DNA of 64,000 nucleotides, taken from assembly GCA_031308135.1 (NCBI GenBank), contig JAHLJT010009436.1:222623977-222687976 (forward strand), read 5' to 3'. How positions within the stretch are numbered: position 1 is the first letter of the stretch; each line of letters opens with the position of its first letter. Source of the stretch: Acheta domesticus (taxonomy: Eukaryota; Arthropoda; Insecta; Orthoptera; Gryllidae). Made by a program: the position numbers and the translations under genes. Below are positions 51,801 to 64,000 of the stretch, piece after piece. The notes beneath the pieces were generated by a model. That model saw nothing but the letters and a program-made list of their open reading frames with translations, made no database searches and had not been told where the DNA came from.

Positions 51801-54800
51801 AGGTAATGCGAGGCATAAACTTGGAGAAAATTGAAAATTTAACTGCAGAATTACGTATTATAACACGTGGTTATTGATAATGTATTTTATCATTTAATTT
51901 TCACGTCTCTAAATAATATTCAGTTGTATCATGTACATGAATTTTGTCATTTGAATGACCTGATCATCCGTACTCTTGCTGCCGGAATAGAATTGAGGCG
52001 CACGTGTTTCACGTTCGAAATGGGCTCTGAAAATGAATACAAAAGATGTTCATTACCTGACTTTTAAACCGACTATAAGGCTAACCTATTGTGAAGATAA
52101 ACATTTTAAACATGGTTTTCCCATTATCCTTTCGTCCACATTTTCGAGGTCTGAAATCACCGTGCCACAGTTCAACAGCGCTAGAGTTTCCTTAGATTTC
52201 AGTGATGTTCGCACTGATGTTGCTTGTCGAAATTCCGAGCACTACTGAAAATCACGTTGTTCGAACAGTGTATGAAGAGTGAAATTTCGTTGTCCTCACG
52301 GTCGGTCTGACAGATTGGCCAGCTTTGTAGAGTAATGTCTGTTTTGTTCACGGCAGAGAAGCGGAGTTCATAGTGATTATCAAATTGCCGCAATCTTTCG
52401 GTGGCATGAAGTAGGTAGGTTCCCCCTTTTGTGTATTGAGGTTTCATCGGTGACGGCTGTACTGTGTTGGCACCTGTCTTCATGGAACAGTCATACTTAG
52501 CCGCTCCGAAATGGCCTGTTCTTCGATGCCTGCCAGTGTAACGGTTGGTTTTTCTTAAAAATTAGGAAAATATTTGAGTTGCCATAAATCTTTAGTGATC
52601 TAGAATAACTCTGAAAGTAGTTTCTGATGTTTCGTAATCGTCCAATACTGCGTTTGCCTAGATCTTCGCAAAGTATTGTTCGCAAAACATTACTTTCACC
52701 ACGAACATTACGGAGTATTTCGGAAAATAGTTTTAAAGACGAATTTTCTTAAATGGATGAAATAAGCTGAGAATATAAAAGTTTAGTTAAGTGTTGATAT
52801 CCAGATGAGTACATAATCAAATGCCCAATTTCACCGTTCTTCATGTTTTCAATTATCGATCTTGGTGAGGTTTTTCACATCAACAAGGACTCCTTAAGGA
52901 CAGAAGATGAGACAAAATAGCGTTTCAGTTACAAGAAATTTGCGTTTCAGAGATTTTAGTCTAGATCAAAAGCAGATAATGTGTAGGTATTGCGAGAACA
53001 GCGTGAAATGTCAGTCGGGAGAGCAGTATTGATTGTATTCTCGTCCTTTCGATATGTTAAAATTTCAATAATTTTGCTTAATAATTGAAATTGACAATTT
53101 TAAATAGTTGAACATTATTTAAAATTTTCTATAATTTTAATTTTGGGGTAACTAATGCAATGTTGCTACCCGCTCGTCACCTCACCTCCAAATAGATATT
53201 TTAGGAATGGATTCTTACCATTGGTTGAGTCGTTCTACTGAACGAGTTTTGCCTAGTGGATGCTATCAACTGTTCAAAAATAGTTAAATCCGTATCTGAT
53301 TGAGTGATGTTTGCGGTCAAACAGAAGATCCTGTATCTCTGAAACGGAATATTTACTAAATATAAAAATATTTAGATTTGTGTATGAAGTAAACGTGGGT
53401 AATATTTATCTTCCCGGGATCCGTTATATCCTCTGACCTTCAGCCACAACGCCGATATCTGGCCCTACCAGTCATGTAAAGAGATTGTTATTATTTCGTA
53501 CTTCACGTTGGTGACAATTCAATGAATTCTTTCGCTGTAAAAGAAACGATTACTTCTACAGCTTTCGTAAAATCAGTTTTTAAATTTTCAATTGTAACTT
53601 CGCACACACGTCAGGATTAAGGTATATTAGTGCTGTGTCAAGGATGATTGAGATTGGTGCATGTGGAGAGGGGATGCAAGAAATTTTGTACCCGAAAATC
53701 GATTTGTATATATTAGAGGTCATGCACAACGGTAGATTAGCTTTTGCGCTGAAACGTTGTAAATATGACAGGAATAAGATCTAGTCCTGCCTTTCCGAAG
53801 ATATTCTATTTTTTGACGATACGTGAAGCCCCCTTGTGACCAATTTTCAATTTCTTTTTGAAAAATAGCTAAACATCTTCCTTGAAATTTTTACTCATGT
53901 TGAAGAAAATTAATTTATAAGTATGGTATACTTAAGTTTTCACTAAAAAATCTGACATTAGGAACAAATATTTGTATCACAAAGGGCTTTCGCGAAGAAG
54001 TATGAGATTTCTTCTACACCAATGATTTTTGTTTCAAATGAAAATTATTGGGCTCCATATGTTTTTGCTTGCTATTATTAAGGGGATTTATAATACAACA
54101 ATCTTCATAAAATCGTAAAACTAATACTACGAATTCTTAGGAGTAATTTGTGAGTTGAAATGGATCTATTGAAAGCATTTCACTTTTCCTCTGCAAGCGA
54201 TCGTAAGGTTGTTTGCGAAGAAAGTTTTTGCAAATTGGAAGGAGGTTTTTGATTGCTAAGATTATGGAGTGTATATAAACGCATTGTCCAGCAATCTTTT
54301 GAATCGTGTCCCGTCAAAACGTTCCAGGAATTGTAATATGTAAAGCATTACATGAATTAATGTTGAAAGCGAGATTTTCTAAAATAGTCAATACAACTTG
54401 CTGTGAACACCTGTTGAATATGTAAATAGTTTTGAAATTGAAAAACAGTTATAGTTCTGAATTCTCAAACTACCATTATCCTAGCCTTTCTTCTCCTTTT
54501 ATTCGTGAATCTCGTGGTAGCTCATGGAGGAACACTGGTTTTGATTTCTATAACTTATCTGCAAAATGAGACATATTAAAGCTTAATATTATAGAAAAAC
54601 GCTTCACTCCGTATTTGCATTTGTGTATGTGAAAAGCAATTTTTAATAATAGTAATAATTGTGATTTTCGCACGTGAATGAATTAGTTTGGTTTTACAAA
54701 AGTTTGTAGTGGATATATTTTGACTGAACGTGATATTACATATAAACAAAGGGTACTGGAGACCGGATATTTGACTTCCGAAAGACTTTGTTCTCTGTTG

Positions 54801-57800
54801 GCGATTGAGGTCACGAGACCGTTTCCGTAGAATTTCTCAGCTATGCAACTTTCGAGCACTAGTATTTTTAATTTTACATAGCCATTTACATTAAAATAGT
54901 CTGTGCCATGTTTTGGCATTAAGGCGGGGTTCCTTTCACGAAACCGTATTAAAATTAAATAAAGGATAAATTTGTTTAACCCTAACGCAATTTGCGTTTT
55001 CTCCCCTAATGACTTGTAGTTTTTAAATGTGAACGTATCCGAAGAGTGTGCATTAGATCATTCAACGCGACCTGAACTGTTGCTTGACGTTGATCTCGGC
55101 GATGCACATACTGGCGCAAGTCTGTAGTAGCGTTGTGCAATGCGATTGATCTCTGGGGGGATTCGAAGTTGAGCAACGTTGTGCTCTATGCGCGGTGCCA
55201 CTGTAGCTCGCGAATGCGCAAGATTTTGTTCGTTGCTTCAGCAGGTGAGCTTTTGCCGGCACTACGCTGTGACAACTTAACTTACACTTCGGAATATTTG
55301 CAACGGTCTGAGATCTATTATATAGATAGAACACACTTAATGTAATAATATCATGTAAACCGGTAAGGTAAATCTCAACTACATTTAAATACTTTAACAA
55401 ATTTTAAAATGTAACTGCATAGCGTTCTCCAGCCGTATATTAGTGAATCTGCTTCTACGGAAGTTTGCGCGTGGAGTATAAATTATCTACTTACAAATAC
55501 CGAATCTTTGCGATCCTCTCGCTACATTTCTCTCCTGGGGAAATGAGTAATTAAGTAGTTAAAGTAATTAAAATTACGTGAGGCGTTGTGGATCGGACTT
55601 AAATTTGATTGGTATTACTTTTCTATATACGAAGGCTTCTCCCGCCGAAATCGAGCAAGCCTTTCCTTGCGAGAAGAAACGAGGAATATTTTGGGACCAC
55701 ATTTGTTTTCGGGAGACACAGACTTCAAGATAAGATGACTCTTACAAATATTTTTAAAGAAAATAACTTCAGTGTAGTACTCGGAAAAACCCTCCTTGTT
55801 AAAAAATATTGATATACTAACTTAATCTTTGGTTAATTTCCTAAAATTTCATATGCATTGGATATAGAAACTATACGTTTTGACATTGTAATGTAATGTC
55901 TAGCGAAGATACACACATACAAGATACATGCGAGTCGCAGTTTTCCACCATTTTCGAATCTTATTTCTTTATTTGGGACAATATGCAGGTAATTTATTTT
56001 CAAAAGTCGAAGTTAAAAAGATAGATTTGAGGATATACACGGTAATATGGGGAAGGAAAATTCACAAGTAAACTCATTCTGCCAGCTTTAAAAATTTGAG
56101 GGTTACCAATTTAGTTTTGTTATCGTAAATTTATTTTAAATAATTGTGCGCTCAACAATTTAATGTTTTTTCTTAGTTCAATTATTTTAAATTTACTCCC
56201 TTCACAATAACTATTTTCCAACATTTGCATTTGCGATTTTTTGAGGTGGACAATGACGCGCACCGTTTAGTTTCCTATTCCCGTAACGCGTTGCACAACA
56301 TTATTTATTCATCAATAAATTTGCGAAATGAATATCATAAGTTTCTGTTCCGTATGTTGGTTTCATGTTACGCAATACGCCTCGCTCAGTGCGCACGGCT
56401 AGTGCAATTTACAGCTTATTTTCACTTGCGGTACTATGGCGCAACCTTCAGATATTGATCGCATTCGCTCAGAATTGCGTAATGTTGAATAAGATGGATC
56501 GGGAGTAACATTTCGATTTGTTGTATTATGTAAATTTAAAAAAAAAAGTCGAATGAGATATTAAGACAATTGTTCCGCACTTCTGGTAATAACGTTTTAG
56601 AAGAAAGTTAATAGAATGTAAACTCCTCTTTATATTCACTTTACTCATGCTTAGTCATACCATTCGTACCGTTTTATGTAATTCGATCAACAAGGTAATG
56701 AGTAATTACACGATTTCGATATACTTGCAATATTTTTTTTTGTTCTTTAATGATCGGATTTGTAAGAAGTTTCGTGAAAATAGGATTGAATTGTGTGAAT
56801 GAGGCTGCACTTATCGCAAGCAAAACGGTCAATCATCGAATCCTAGCCTGCAGTCCTGGCAGTATGTACGTAAGAATTAGTTTACAAATTTTCTATTCTC
56901 AGCAGTTTAAAATGAATCTTCAGCCTTCACTGGAAATAGGGAGATTTCATATTACAAATTCTTCCCAGAAATGTGGAGTTAAAGAGAATTGATTCGGCAC
57001 CTTCTCATGTTGTCAACACTAACGATGAAATATGAGAATGTTCTATTTTCCACTGAATCTGAATTTCGAAGAAGTCTTGAAGTTTCAATAGTATCGTTTT
57101 ACATTTTTACCGAGTTAAGACATTTTTGAACTTCAATCTGATGAATCGAATGAATCAAACGGACATTGAAGTCAGAGGTCCTGGGAAATAATTCGACAAT
57201 GTTAAAATAAACCACTTTTACGCATCTTTAGTGAAACTTTGTAATGGAGAGAGCCAAATGTAAGTCCTTTAGGACTGGTTTCACCACAATCTAAGTATAT
57301 AATGTTCATAATAAAATTAATAACGTTTTAAGATGCTCGCGAGTTTCACCACGTATTCTTCACTCGGTTGCTGGAGGTTTTAAATTCGCGCCCCGGTAAA
57401 CTCGTGGGAAGGGCCGTTTACGGAGAGGTAATTTATTTGCTTCCTCTTTTCGTGTCGACATGTATGATTTTATATCGGCATCAGTATACCATAGTAGTTT
57501 TTTGGTATAGACACTCTAAACTAGATTATTGGACAATGATCTTGAGCAAAGCGTGATTTGGGGAGCATGTAATAGTGGCAAGAATTATTTTGATAAATAT
57601 AAAGTTTTTGAAGTGATCTAAACGCTCTACAATATTCTGGAATATATTGAAGCTTCAATTTGAATTTTTTTTATTTAAGAGAAGGTCTCGCGAACAAACT
57701 TTTACTATAATACCCGTAACTGACTCTATAGTTCATAGGATTGTGTGCAGTTCAGGCGCGAAGTAAAGAGAATGAACCGTTAACTCCCCTTATTTCACAG

Positions 57801-58063
57801 TGAAAAGTACCCTTTGCAAGAAAACTCTTTGGTGAAGGAGATGCACCACGGCAGTATTGCGAGTGTATTACACGATTAGCGCGGTAGGTAACCACGAGTA
57901 TGGTAAAGCCTGTTCCTGCTCTAGATCTTGAAGATTAAAGAACGAAATCATGTCAGGTTAGACGTTGGGAAAGAATATCTCTTGAAAGGAAAATTCTCTA
58001 GAAATGCTCTAGAAAATAATTAATAAAACGCAGTTCGACTGAATTTTCCATTAAAAAAACTGG
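48853..58063 (+). other. Long gene-poor spacer
   Basis: AT-rich with small GC-richer patches at 51110-51300 and 55080-55290. The latter has an ATG-containing frame ending in a CAG|GTGAGC donor near 55244, a possible alternative 5' exon without other support. No protein gene, repeat family or RNA gene recognised in the rest. Confidence 0.35.
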
Positions 58064-58510
58064 CTGAGGTGGCTGTAATGTCACTGCAGTGCCTCTGACC
58101 GGGAGGTCTTAGGGTTAAAATCCTGACTGTGTCAGGATTATCGACACTATCTACATAGCTAGGTTGAATTCAGCCGCTGTCTGGAGGAGACTTCTAGCGA
58201 CCGGCTACTCTGGCCGATATTGTTTCGTGGTTTCTCCGATCAACACCAAATGAATGCCGAAGCAGTACCCTAACATAAGGGCCAAGGACCGCCCACGTTT
58301 TTTCCTCTCCCCACCTCGTCCCGTTACTTTCACACATACGTGCACATTGCCACTTTTGTTGGGAGTTTAGAGCTTGTCCGGGATGTGGCGGTTCCCCGCT
58401 GGTGGGAGATACCTGATATGAGAAAACACCGTAAGTCGGTGTGTAGGCTGGCACCGGATGCCACCAGCGGCGGAAGGTAACCACTACCTACAGTGATAAA
58501 AACATTCACT
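58064..58510 (+). repeat. SINE-like repeat, copy 3
   Basis: Matches copies 1 and 2 through the head (GAGGTGGCTG..., GACCGGGAGGTC), the TTGAATTCAGCCGCTGTC block, GAATGCCGAAGCAGTACC before TAAC, and the 3' segment TGGGAGATACCTG. The B box has decayed (GGTTAAAATCC at about 58113). Confidence 0.8.
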
Positions 58511-59662
58511 GTATGTACTATGACCATAAGTGACGTGCCTGGTAACCCGAAATAATCTATTCATTAAATGTTTTTTGTGTCTTAGACACGATTTATAGAC
58601 TCCCTTGTGAACTAGTGGTTTCGGGGTTTTAAGGAACGCACGCTGGGCATTATTCCTGATTCTAGAACCCCAAAAAAAAGCCAAACTGCACGTGCGCACG
58701 TTCACTAAAACTCCGAAATATTCTTGAAAATGAGGCGTGTAAGGTATCGAGCGCGGTTCATACGCGCTTCAGTTTGATGAAGGCAGAGGCGTATCTAGAT
58801 ATCCAGGCGCCCGTGGCAAGCATCGAAATTGCGCTCCTGTCAGGATCCCACAAATTCGGGTAGTTATTTGTTTTAGCGGGTATACTCTAAATAGCGCCCC
58901 TTGAGTGCCTCTGCCATACCGTAGGTATGCCTTTGCATGACCTGTTCCAGTTTTAGCGAACGCACGCATTCCCAGGGCGGCTCTGTGCATGCGCACATTC
59001 TCTGATTGGGTTGACCATTTGATTACACGGACGCCCATGTGTCAAATTAATGCCTCCACAATACATACATTACAGCATTGAACCCTTATGCATGATATAT
59101 GGCGGACGAGCCTGGACGGAGGGTTGTCGCTTTCCTCCAGCTAAGGTATCCGCAATGACCACTAGATTCTTAGATAAGCTCCTTGATAAAAGCAGAGGAA
59201 GGGATTTGTTGCCGCACCCTTCCTGTGATTACATTTGTAAAAATGTTGCGCAGTTTCCTTTCCTTACAAAAGAACTCCCTCTTAAATAATCATGCAGAAA
59301 TAAATATTTGTCGTAAATTGACTGCTCCTCAACGCGAACACCTTCGTATGTCACACAACACGAGAACAATTAGTATCCCAGTGGTTTCGGAGAATATTTT
59401 TATGCCGAAATGGGGCGGTAAAAGCTCAGGATCAATTTAACATTGATCACCAATCGCCATGACTACATAATCTTTGCAGATAGATAGAGATATGCGAATC
59501 AATGTTAGATCTCATGCGATGTTAATCTAATTACGCAATCGTTTCAGAAAGAGTAGATAGGAATAAGGACCCAATCTGAAGGTTTGGTAAACAAATGCAT
59601 GAGTATTGCAGAAGAACACCAAGCCAGTTCCCCCATTAAAGTAATACATTCTTTCTTCTCAG
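58511..59662 (+). other. Spacer with possible old hAT debris
   Basis: CAGAGGCGTATCTAGAT near 58785 and GTGCCTCTG near 58908 resemble diverged hAT ends, but no target duplication was found. ACGTGCGCACGT at 58690-58701 is a perfect 12-base palindrome. No gene. Confidence 0.3.
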
Positions 59663-59857
59663 GCTTCTAGCGGCACTCTGCACCTGAAAAAGAGATCATT
59701 CCGGCCGTGGGTGGGGGATCGAAACAATGTCAAGTGCGTGGGGCTTCAGTTTCCAACGCTATCACAGACCTCTCTCTCGCTGGTGTTCGTCCAGGAAGAG
59801 AACATCCCATCGATTTCCGGGAACGCGCCGCGCCGCTTGACCGCCTCGCGCGCGCAG
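59663..59857 (+). CDS. Candidate internal coding exon, gene unknown
   Basis: A strong acceptor (TTCTTTCTTCTCAG ending 59662) and a strong donor (GCGCAG|GTGAGC at 59858) bound 195 nt. Exactly one forward frame is open throughout: 65 codons in phase 0, starting A-S-S-G-T-L-H-L-K-K-R-S-F-R-P-W and ending R-L-T-A-S-R-A-Q. The K-K-R-S-F-R-P-W cluster is not low complexity and looks protein-like, but I could not place the family. The 3' half overlaps a GC-rich island. It might join to an acceptor at 60812 (CCCTCCCCTCAG), which is in phase. Confidence 0.4.
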
Positions 59858-60020
59858 GTGAGCGGGCGGCGCGGCGCGGCGCGCGCGGCCCGGCCCGGCC
59901 CCGCCCCGTGGCGCCCTGCGCGGGGTTCCCGCCGCCCGCCGCCCTCTGCCCTGCGCGCGCCATGGGGTTTCCTCACAGCTCTCTGCCAGCGGCGGGGCCT
60001 ATGACGCGCGCTCTCAAAGG
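59800..60020 (+). promoter_or_regulatory. GC-rich, CpG-rich island
   Basis: GCGCGGCGCGGC-type words dominate. It starts within the candidate exon and runs into the following intron. The 236-codon frame 59707-60417 across it is considered spurious. Confidence 0.4.
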
Positions 60021-60589
60021 GCGTTCAGCGGGAAATTCGCCGCGACATCCGTATTCCCCGGTTGCGCGGTTAGCGCGACGACTCGATGGCTTGTTGTGCG
60101 GACTCTTAAGGCCATTTTTTCCCCCGCTCCCTCTTTTCGTAAAACGAAGTGGAAGCTGGGCTGTTTCTGAATTCGGAAGAAAGCGAGGGTGGCGATTTGC
60201 TACTCTCCCTTCTTTTGAAACGGGTAATAAGGCGAGAAAGGCCGATGACATTTCAGTTGAGATCATGTGTGATTTTCAATGTGTTTGGTCGACATTCAAT
60301 CGCAATTTATTTGATTGGTTAATGCTTGTCTATTCCAACCAGCGTTGTGGTTGTACTAGATTGCATTCATATCTGATATACAGAATCCATTCCTTTTTCT
60401 TATGGGGTCGGCTTTGAGATTCTTCATATGCAATTTCTCTAGTAATATTGGCAGTTTGCGTAAATCGGGTCTCAACGGAAACGACGAATACGTGCAGACT
60501 TGAAAAGGCCGCGGTCTTTTATCTCAGTAGCCATAGAGAGAGAGATAAATCACGCTCCTCAAGACTTGGTGCTCCACATGTGACGTGCT

Positions 60590-60890
60590 GCCCTCTGCTC
60601 TCGCGGGGCGGGTCGCTCCGCGCAGCGGCGGCGGCGGCTGCTGCTGCGACCGCGCCGCGCCGCGCCGCGCCGCGCCGCGCCGCGCCGCTTGCCACGTGCG
60701 CCGGCGGCGAGGGCGAGGGCGCTCGATACCGGCGCGCCGCCAGACTGCCCGGCGGCGCAGGGCGGGGCGCGACGGCGCGGGGCGGCCTCTGTCTCTCTCT
60801 CCCTCCCCTCAGCCGCTTGGCGACCGCCTCCTGCCACCCGACGGCGACGGCGCCGACGCGGCTCCAGCAGCTTGACCCTCATGCCAGAGG
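60590..60890 (+). promoter_or_regulatory. GC-rich island with CCGCG repeat
   Basis: Contains GGC triplets (about 60624), a (CCGCG)n run of about 7 units (60652-60688), and a clean polypyrimidine plus AG at 60790-60812 that is a plausible splice acceptor. From 60813 the frame in phase with 59857 stays open for 20 codons to a stop at 60873-60875. Confidence 0.4.
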
Positions 60891-62100
60891 CCCCGATCGT
60901 TTTTTGTACCCGGAGGACACTGGCGGACACTTGCAGTAATTGGGAAGCCGGGAATATTGAAGTAATTGGAACTCGTATTAGTGCATTGTTAATCTTCTCC
61001 ACTTGTCGCTACAAGTTTTCTTCCTCATAGCTTTGTCATTCTCATTGAAAAGGTAAAGCATTAATGTAGTGGTTTAGAGTAATGAGACTTAGTGACAAGA
61101 TTGCTGTGAAGTTCCATGGAGTTCAGCAGGTAGACAATTTGGATTGGAGTTTCAGCATTTTAGAGTCAAATAAAACAGAAAAAGAAAGAAAGAAAAAACA
61201 AACCACCTACTACTATTCCGTAACTTTCACCGAACCTGTTCACATGAATTTTTGCAGCACGCAATTTAATATTTTTAAAAAGGCTTATTCCTAATGTGAT
61301 CTATTAAATTTAGATTTACTGCGTCGAAAATTACAAAATTTCTAACGCTTAAGAGGTGGGCCGGTAAGCGGATGTTGGAAGGACACGGAGGCCGTATGTT
61401 GCTCGTCCTTCATCGAATGTGAAGTTCTTGACACATGACATGACATAACCGCTTGCTCAATCAGCCGCAACTTCTGCGCAAAATTCCCTTGAAACTCTTG
61501 GGATAACTGTTTTCGCAATCACCAAAAAAATCGCCTGCGGTGTCTGGTCTTCCCAACAATTGGAAATTTTCCGCCATGAATTTCGAGATGCGCGACAAAT
61601 TAAGGTTTTTAGAGTTAATTTCGCTTGATTTTTGTAGATCACTTACTACTTGGATCCGGATTTCTATAGAAAGCTTTTTCTGCTGAATAATATTTCATTC
61701 AATAGTTAATTTTCCTTTCATTTTCTTTCCGATGAAACGTTGTTTTGCCCTCCGGTTCATAATTTATAAAAATAATATTCAGATTTTTTTTTCTTCCGAG
61801 GATCAGAACAGTGGACAGTCGGTGACCATCTCGCTTTAGAAATCTATTTGAAGCCGCTCGACAATCACGAGAGCTTTCAGGCCGTAATATTTATTACATT
61901 ACCGCTTTCCTACATCGTCTAGTAAAATGCTCATTCTACGAATTCGCATTTCTTACGTTCCAACTAAAGTTCTCTTCACTTTCTACTAATGACTACCCAT
62001 GTTAATCTTTAAAAACACCACGGAAGAAATCTTCAGTCAACCTAATATTCCGGGGAGAGAATTGGAATTAGGGTGTCGAAGACAGCCCGGTCCGAGAAGT
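60891..62100 (+). other. Spacer
   Basis: AT-rich; GAAAAG|GTAAAG near 61052 is a donor-like site without a supported exon. Nothing else seen. Confidence 0.35.
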
Positions 62101-62109
62101 GAGCAGAGG

Positions 62110-62360
62110 AGTTGAAATGGCCGCCGCAGTTGCACCGGAAGCCGGCGGCGACGACGGTGGCGTCGGCGCCGGTGCGTCGCAGCAGCTTCGCCGCCTTGCC
62201 CCTTTGCCGCCGCCGCCGCCGCCGCCGCCGCCGTCGGCGCCCCCGTTACCTATTTAGCGGCGGGGCGGCCGCGGTCAGGGGCGTGGGGCGGGGCGGCGCT
62301 GCACGCGACGGCTCGCGGCCCGCGCCTCCTCGCCGACCGCGCAATCAACGGCCCGCGCCT
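62110..62360 (+). promoter_or_regulatory. GC-rich island with candidate start exon
   Basis: An ATG at 62118 in good context (G at -3 and +4) opens a frame M-A-A-A-V-A-P-E-A-G-G-D-D-G-G-V, then a possible donor GCCG|GTGCGT at about 62171. Without splicing, the frame meets nine CCG (Pro) triplets and a stop near 62258. Ala/Gly/Asp-rich starts like this are common for nuclear regulators, but no domain is visible. Confidence 0.35.
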
Positions 62361-63297
62361 TGTATTTACGCCGTAACTGCTTGCGCGCTGCCCTAGGCCA
62401 GTGGTTCTCGAAATTTCGGTGGAGTATACTTGGAGTTGTTTCATTTAGTCTCGAGTTTTGTTGATGCAATTGAGCTTTTCTTAGAGGGAATTGTTTTTAT
62501 TACAAACTTGGGTGCAGGAAAGATTAGAGAATACATATCCTCCAAAATGTTAATGATTAAAAAAAAACACTTGTTCATTTTGAATTGTCAATGAGGGTGT
62601 AGTACTAGCAGCAAAACCTGAGAAAATAGTCAGCGCGATATGGTTTAAAATAAGTAAGGAGTAATTTCCAAATATTGTTATGTATAAAACTCGTAACTTA
62701 GTTTACCTCGGGTATTGTATTTCGACTTAAACTACTTTGTCTTTGAAACACATAAAGAAACTGAGACAGAGTAGTGACAAATGTTAAGCAAAGAAAACTT
62801 CAGAATAACTAAGTGTGTGTGTACAAATATGTGTCAAAATAAATGTTACAAATTTATAGTGCATGTATACAGGTAAAAATGATCCCGTTTTGCCAATGCA
62901 CATAGTTGGGGAATTTCGTTTAATGGACTTATTGGTAGTGGCCCCTGATTGTTGGACAACGCGTATGCTCAGGTGTTCGGCAGGTACACGAACGAAATCG
63001 CCTGTACTGCGTCTGAAAGTTACCTGCCGAGCGCATGAGGATTTGCTCGACAATGAGCATGTCATGTGTGTAAATCCGTTATATGAAATTTTCCACTTTG
63101 TTCACATGCAAAGTGATGATTACTGACCCCCTCTAAGTACTCTATTCTTTTCATAAAAAGTATCATACTCTTTAAACAACAAATAAATTGTCGTGAAACA
63201 TAAATATTTTTAAAAACTATTTACAAATACGGCAGTAACGTAGTATATACGGATACACAGGACAACAATTCTTTTTACAGACCAAGAATATACACTA
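62361..63297 (+). other. Spacer
   Basis: AT-rich; no gene or repeat recognised. Confidence 0.35.
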
Positions 63298-63994
63298 TGT
63301 CCAGGGAGGAAGCGTCGGAACATCGACAAAAAACTCTTAAGACAATTTTAAGCATTTTTGTCTAATCAACTCCTTGGATATTCCGAATGGCTGAGCCGCA
63401 ACAAAGCACACAAAAGTTGGTTTAAAAATATTTTCTACACACAATAAAACAATAAAAAAAGCAGTCGAATTGTGTATATTAGGTGCTTTTTATTTGAAGA
63501 TATCAGGCTATATCTTGTAATAACATGCTATGCCACAAAACTTAAGTTTTGAGAAAATGGAGAGTAAATATTTAAACATTGCATTATACATACAGGGATA
63601 AAGAACATTAATTTACGAATATCACTGCCATCTTGCAGCGAATCTTTAAAATAAAATCCCGACATCAAGATTCATCTGTGGGTCGTCGAAAAAACATTAA
63701 TAGTTCAATTTCATCAAAATGTGATGTAACATGTTATTGCCCCAAGGTCTTCATTTGTTTTAATTTTCTTTTCTGAACAAATATTAATATTTTCTTTTGT
63801 AGATAATAAACAGCTTTCAGGTTTCTGGAGCGTTTATGTTTATGCAATGCAAATTTGTAATAGAAAGTATTTTTTCAAGCCAACTTTTGGGTGATTATTG
63901 TGGCTTAGCCATTCGGAATATCCAAGGAGTTTATTAGACAAAATATGCTTAAAATTGTCTTAATACCTTATTTTCGAAGTTTCCTACCCGGGCA
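63298..63994. mobile_element. Non-autonomous element with ~130-bp terminal inverted repeats
   Basis: The segment 63298-63436 is the near-perfect reverse complement of about 63863-63994. Paired blocks include AAGACAATTTTAAGCAT, CTCCTTGGATATTCCGAATG and AAAAGTTGGYTT. The outermost bases TGTCCAGGGAGGAAGC and GTTTCCTACCCGGGCA also pair with some mismatches. The interior of about 430 nt has no frame. The right edge is 6 nt from the window end, so the target duplication could not be tested. Confidence 0.85.
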
Positions 63995-64000
63995 ACGTAA

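Noticed and set aside
59707..60417. 236-codon + strand frame
   Set aside because: It crosses the strong donor at 59858, is biased by GC-rich sequence and turns into AT-rich random residues; the frame open across the bounded exon is a different one.

Overview
The window looks like nuclear DNA of an insect. The reasons are one intron-rich gene of the insect organic anion transporter (Oatp/SLCO) family, AT-rich introns and spacers, sharply bounded GC-rich islands, and a dense load of arthropod-type transposon relics: R4/Dong-like and jockey/I-like non-LTR elements, pogo/Tigger, hAT and other MITEs, and a tRNA-like SINE. The repeat mix and large introns suggest a large-genome polyneopteran such as a cockroach, termite or stick insect. 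That last step is inference; no marker in the window proves the order.

Left half (1-33.8 kb). One gene on the + strand, coding 406-26228, can be assembled completely. Fourteen coding exons with GT-AG introns join in a single frame to 2730 nt (909 aa plus stop). The product is a 12-TM Oatp with the TM6 family signature, a Kazal-like extracellular loop with ten cysteines, a glycine-rich N-terminus and a Ser/Thr/Pro-rich cytoplasmic tail. Intron 1 (11.3 kb) is a transposon landing zone. It holds two Dong-like elements inside AAT microsatellites, a SINE, a Tigger-like element, two pyrimidine tracts, a degenerate repetitive-family ORF on the minus strand, and a 1.6 kb element bounded by ACTTTCCCGTAT. 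A relative of that last element lies in the opposite orientation in intron 13, where a tetranucleotide array inside it has grown to about 0.7 kb. Downstream of the stop, about 6 kb without recognisable repeats ends at a good poly(A) signal near 32.16 kb and may be a long 3' UTR.

Right half (33.8-64 kb). A promoter-like block with a perfect CRE (TGACGTCA) is followed by a short first exon ending at a GTAAGT donor at 34034, so a second + strand gene probably starts here. The following 30 kb has no convincing protein-coding gene. It has about seven GC-rich islands (38.9, 42.6, 43.4, 46.4, 59.8, 60.6 and 62.1 kb), one good candidate internal coding exon (59663-59857), a candidate start exon (62118), hAT and other MITEs, two non-LTR fragments, a third SINE copy and a long-inverted-repeat element at the right edge. 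The simplest reading is the 5' part of a large gene with several alternative promoters whose main body lies to the right.

No rRNA, complete tRNA, CRISPR array or prokaryotic feature was seen. The most interesting items are the paired Dong-like insertions in AAT arrays, the ACTTTCCCGTAT element family with its 20-bp higher-order array and inverted copies flanking exons 2-13, a frame-preserving 90-nt Oatp intron, an exon 9 fragment duplicated into intron 11, and the island-rich gene desert.
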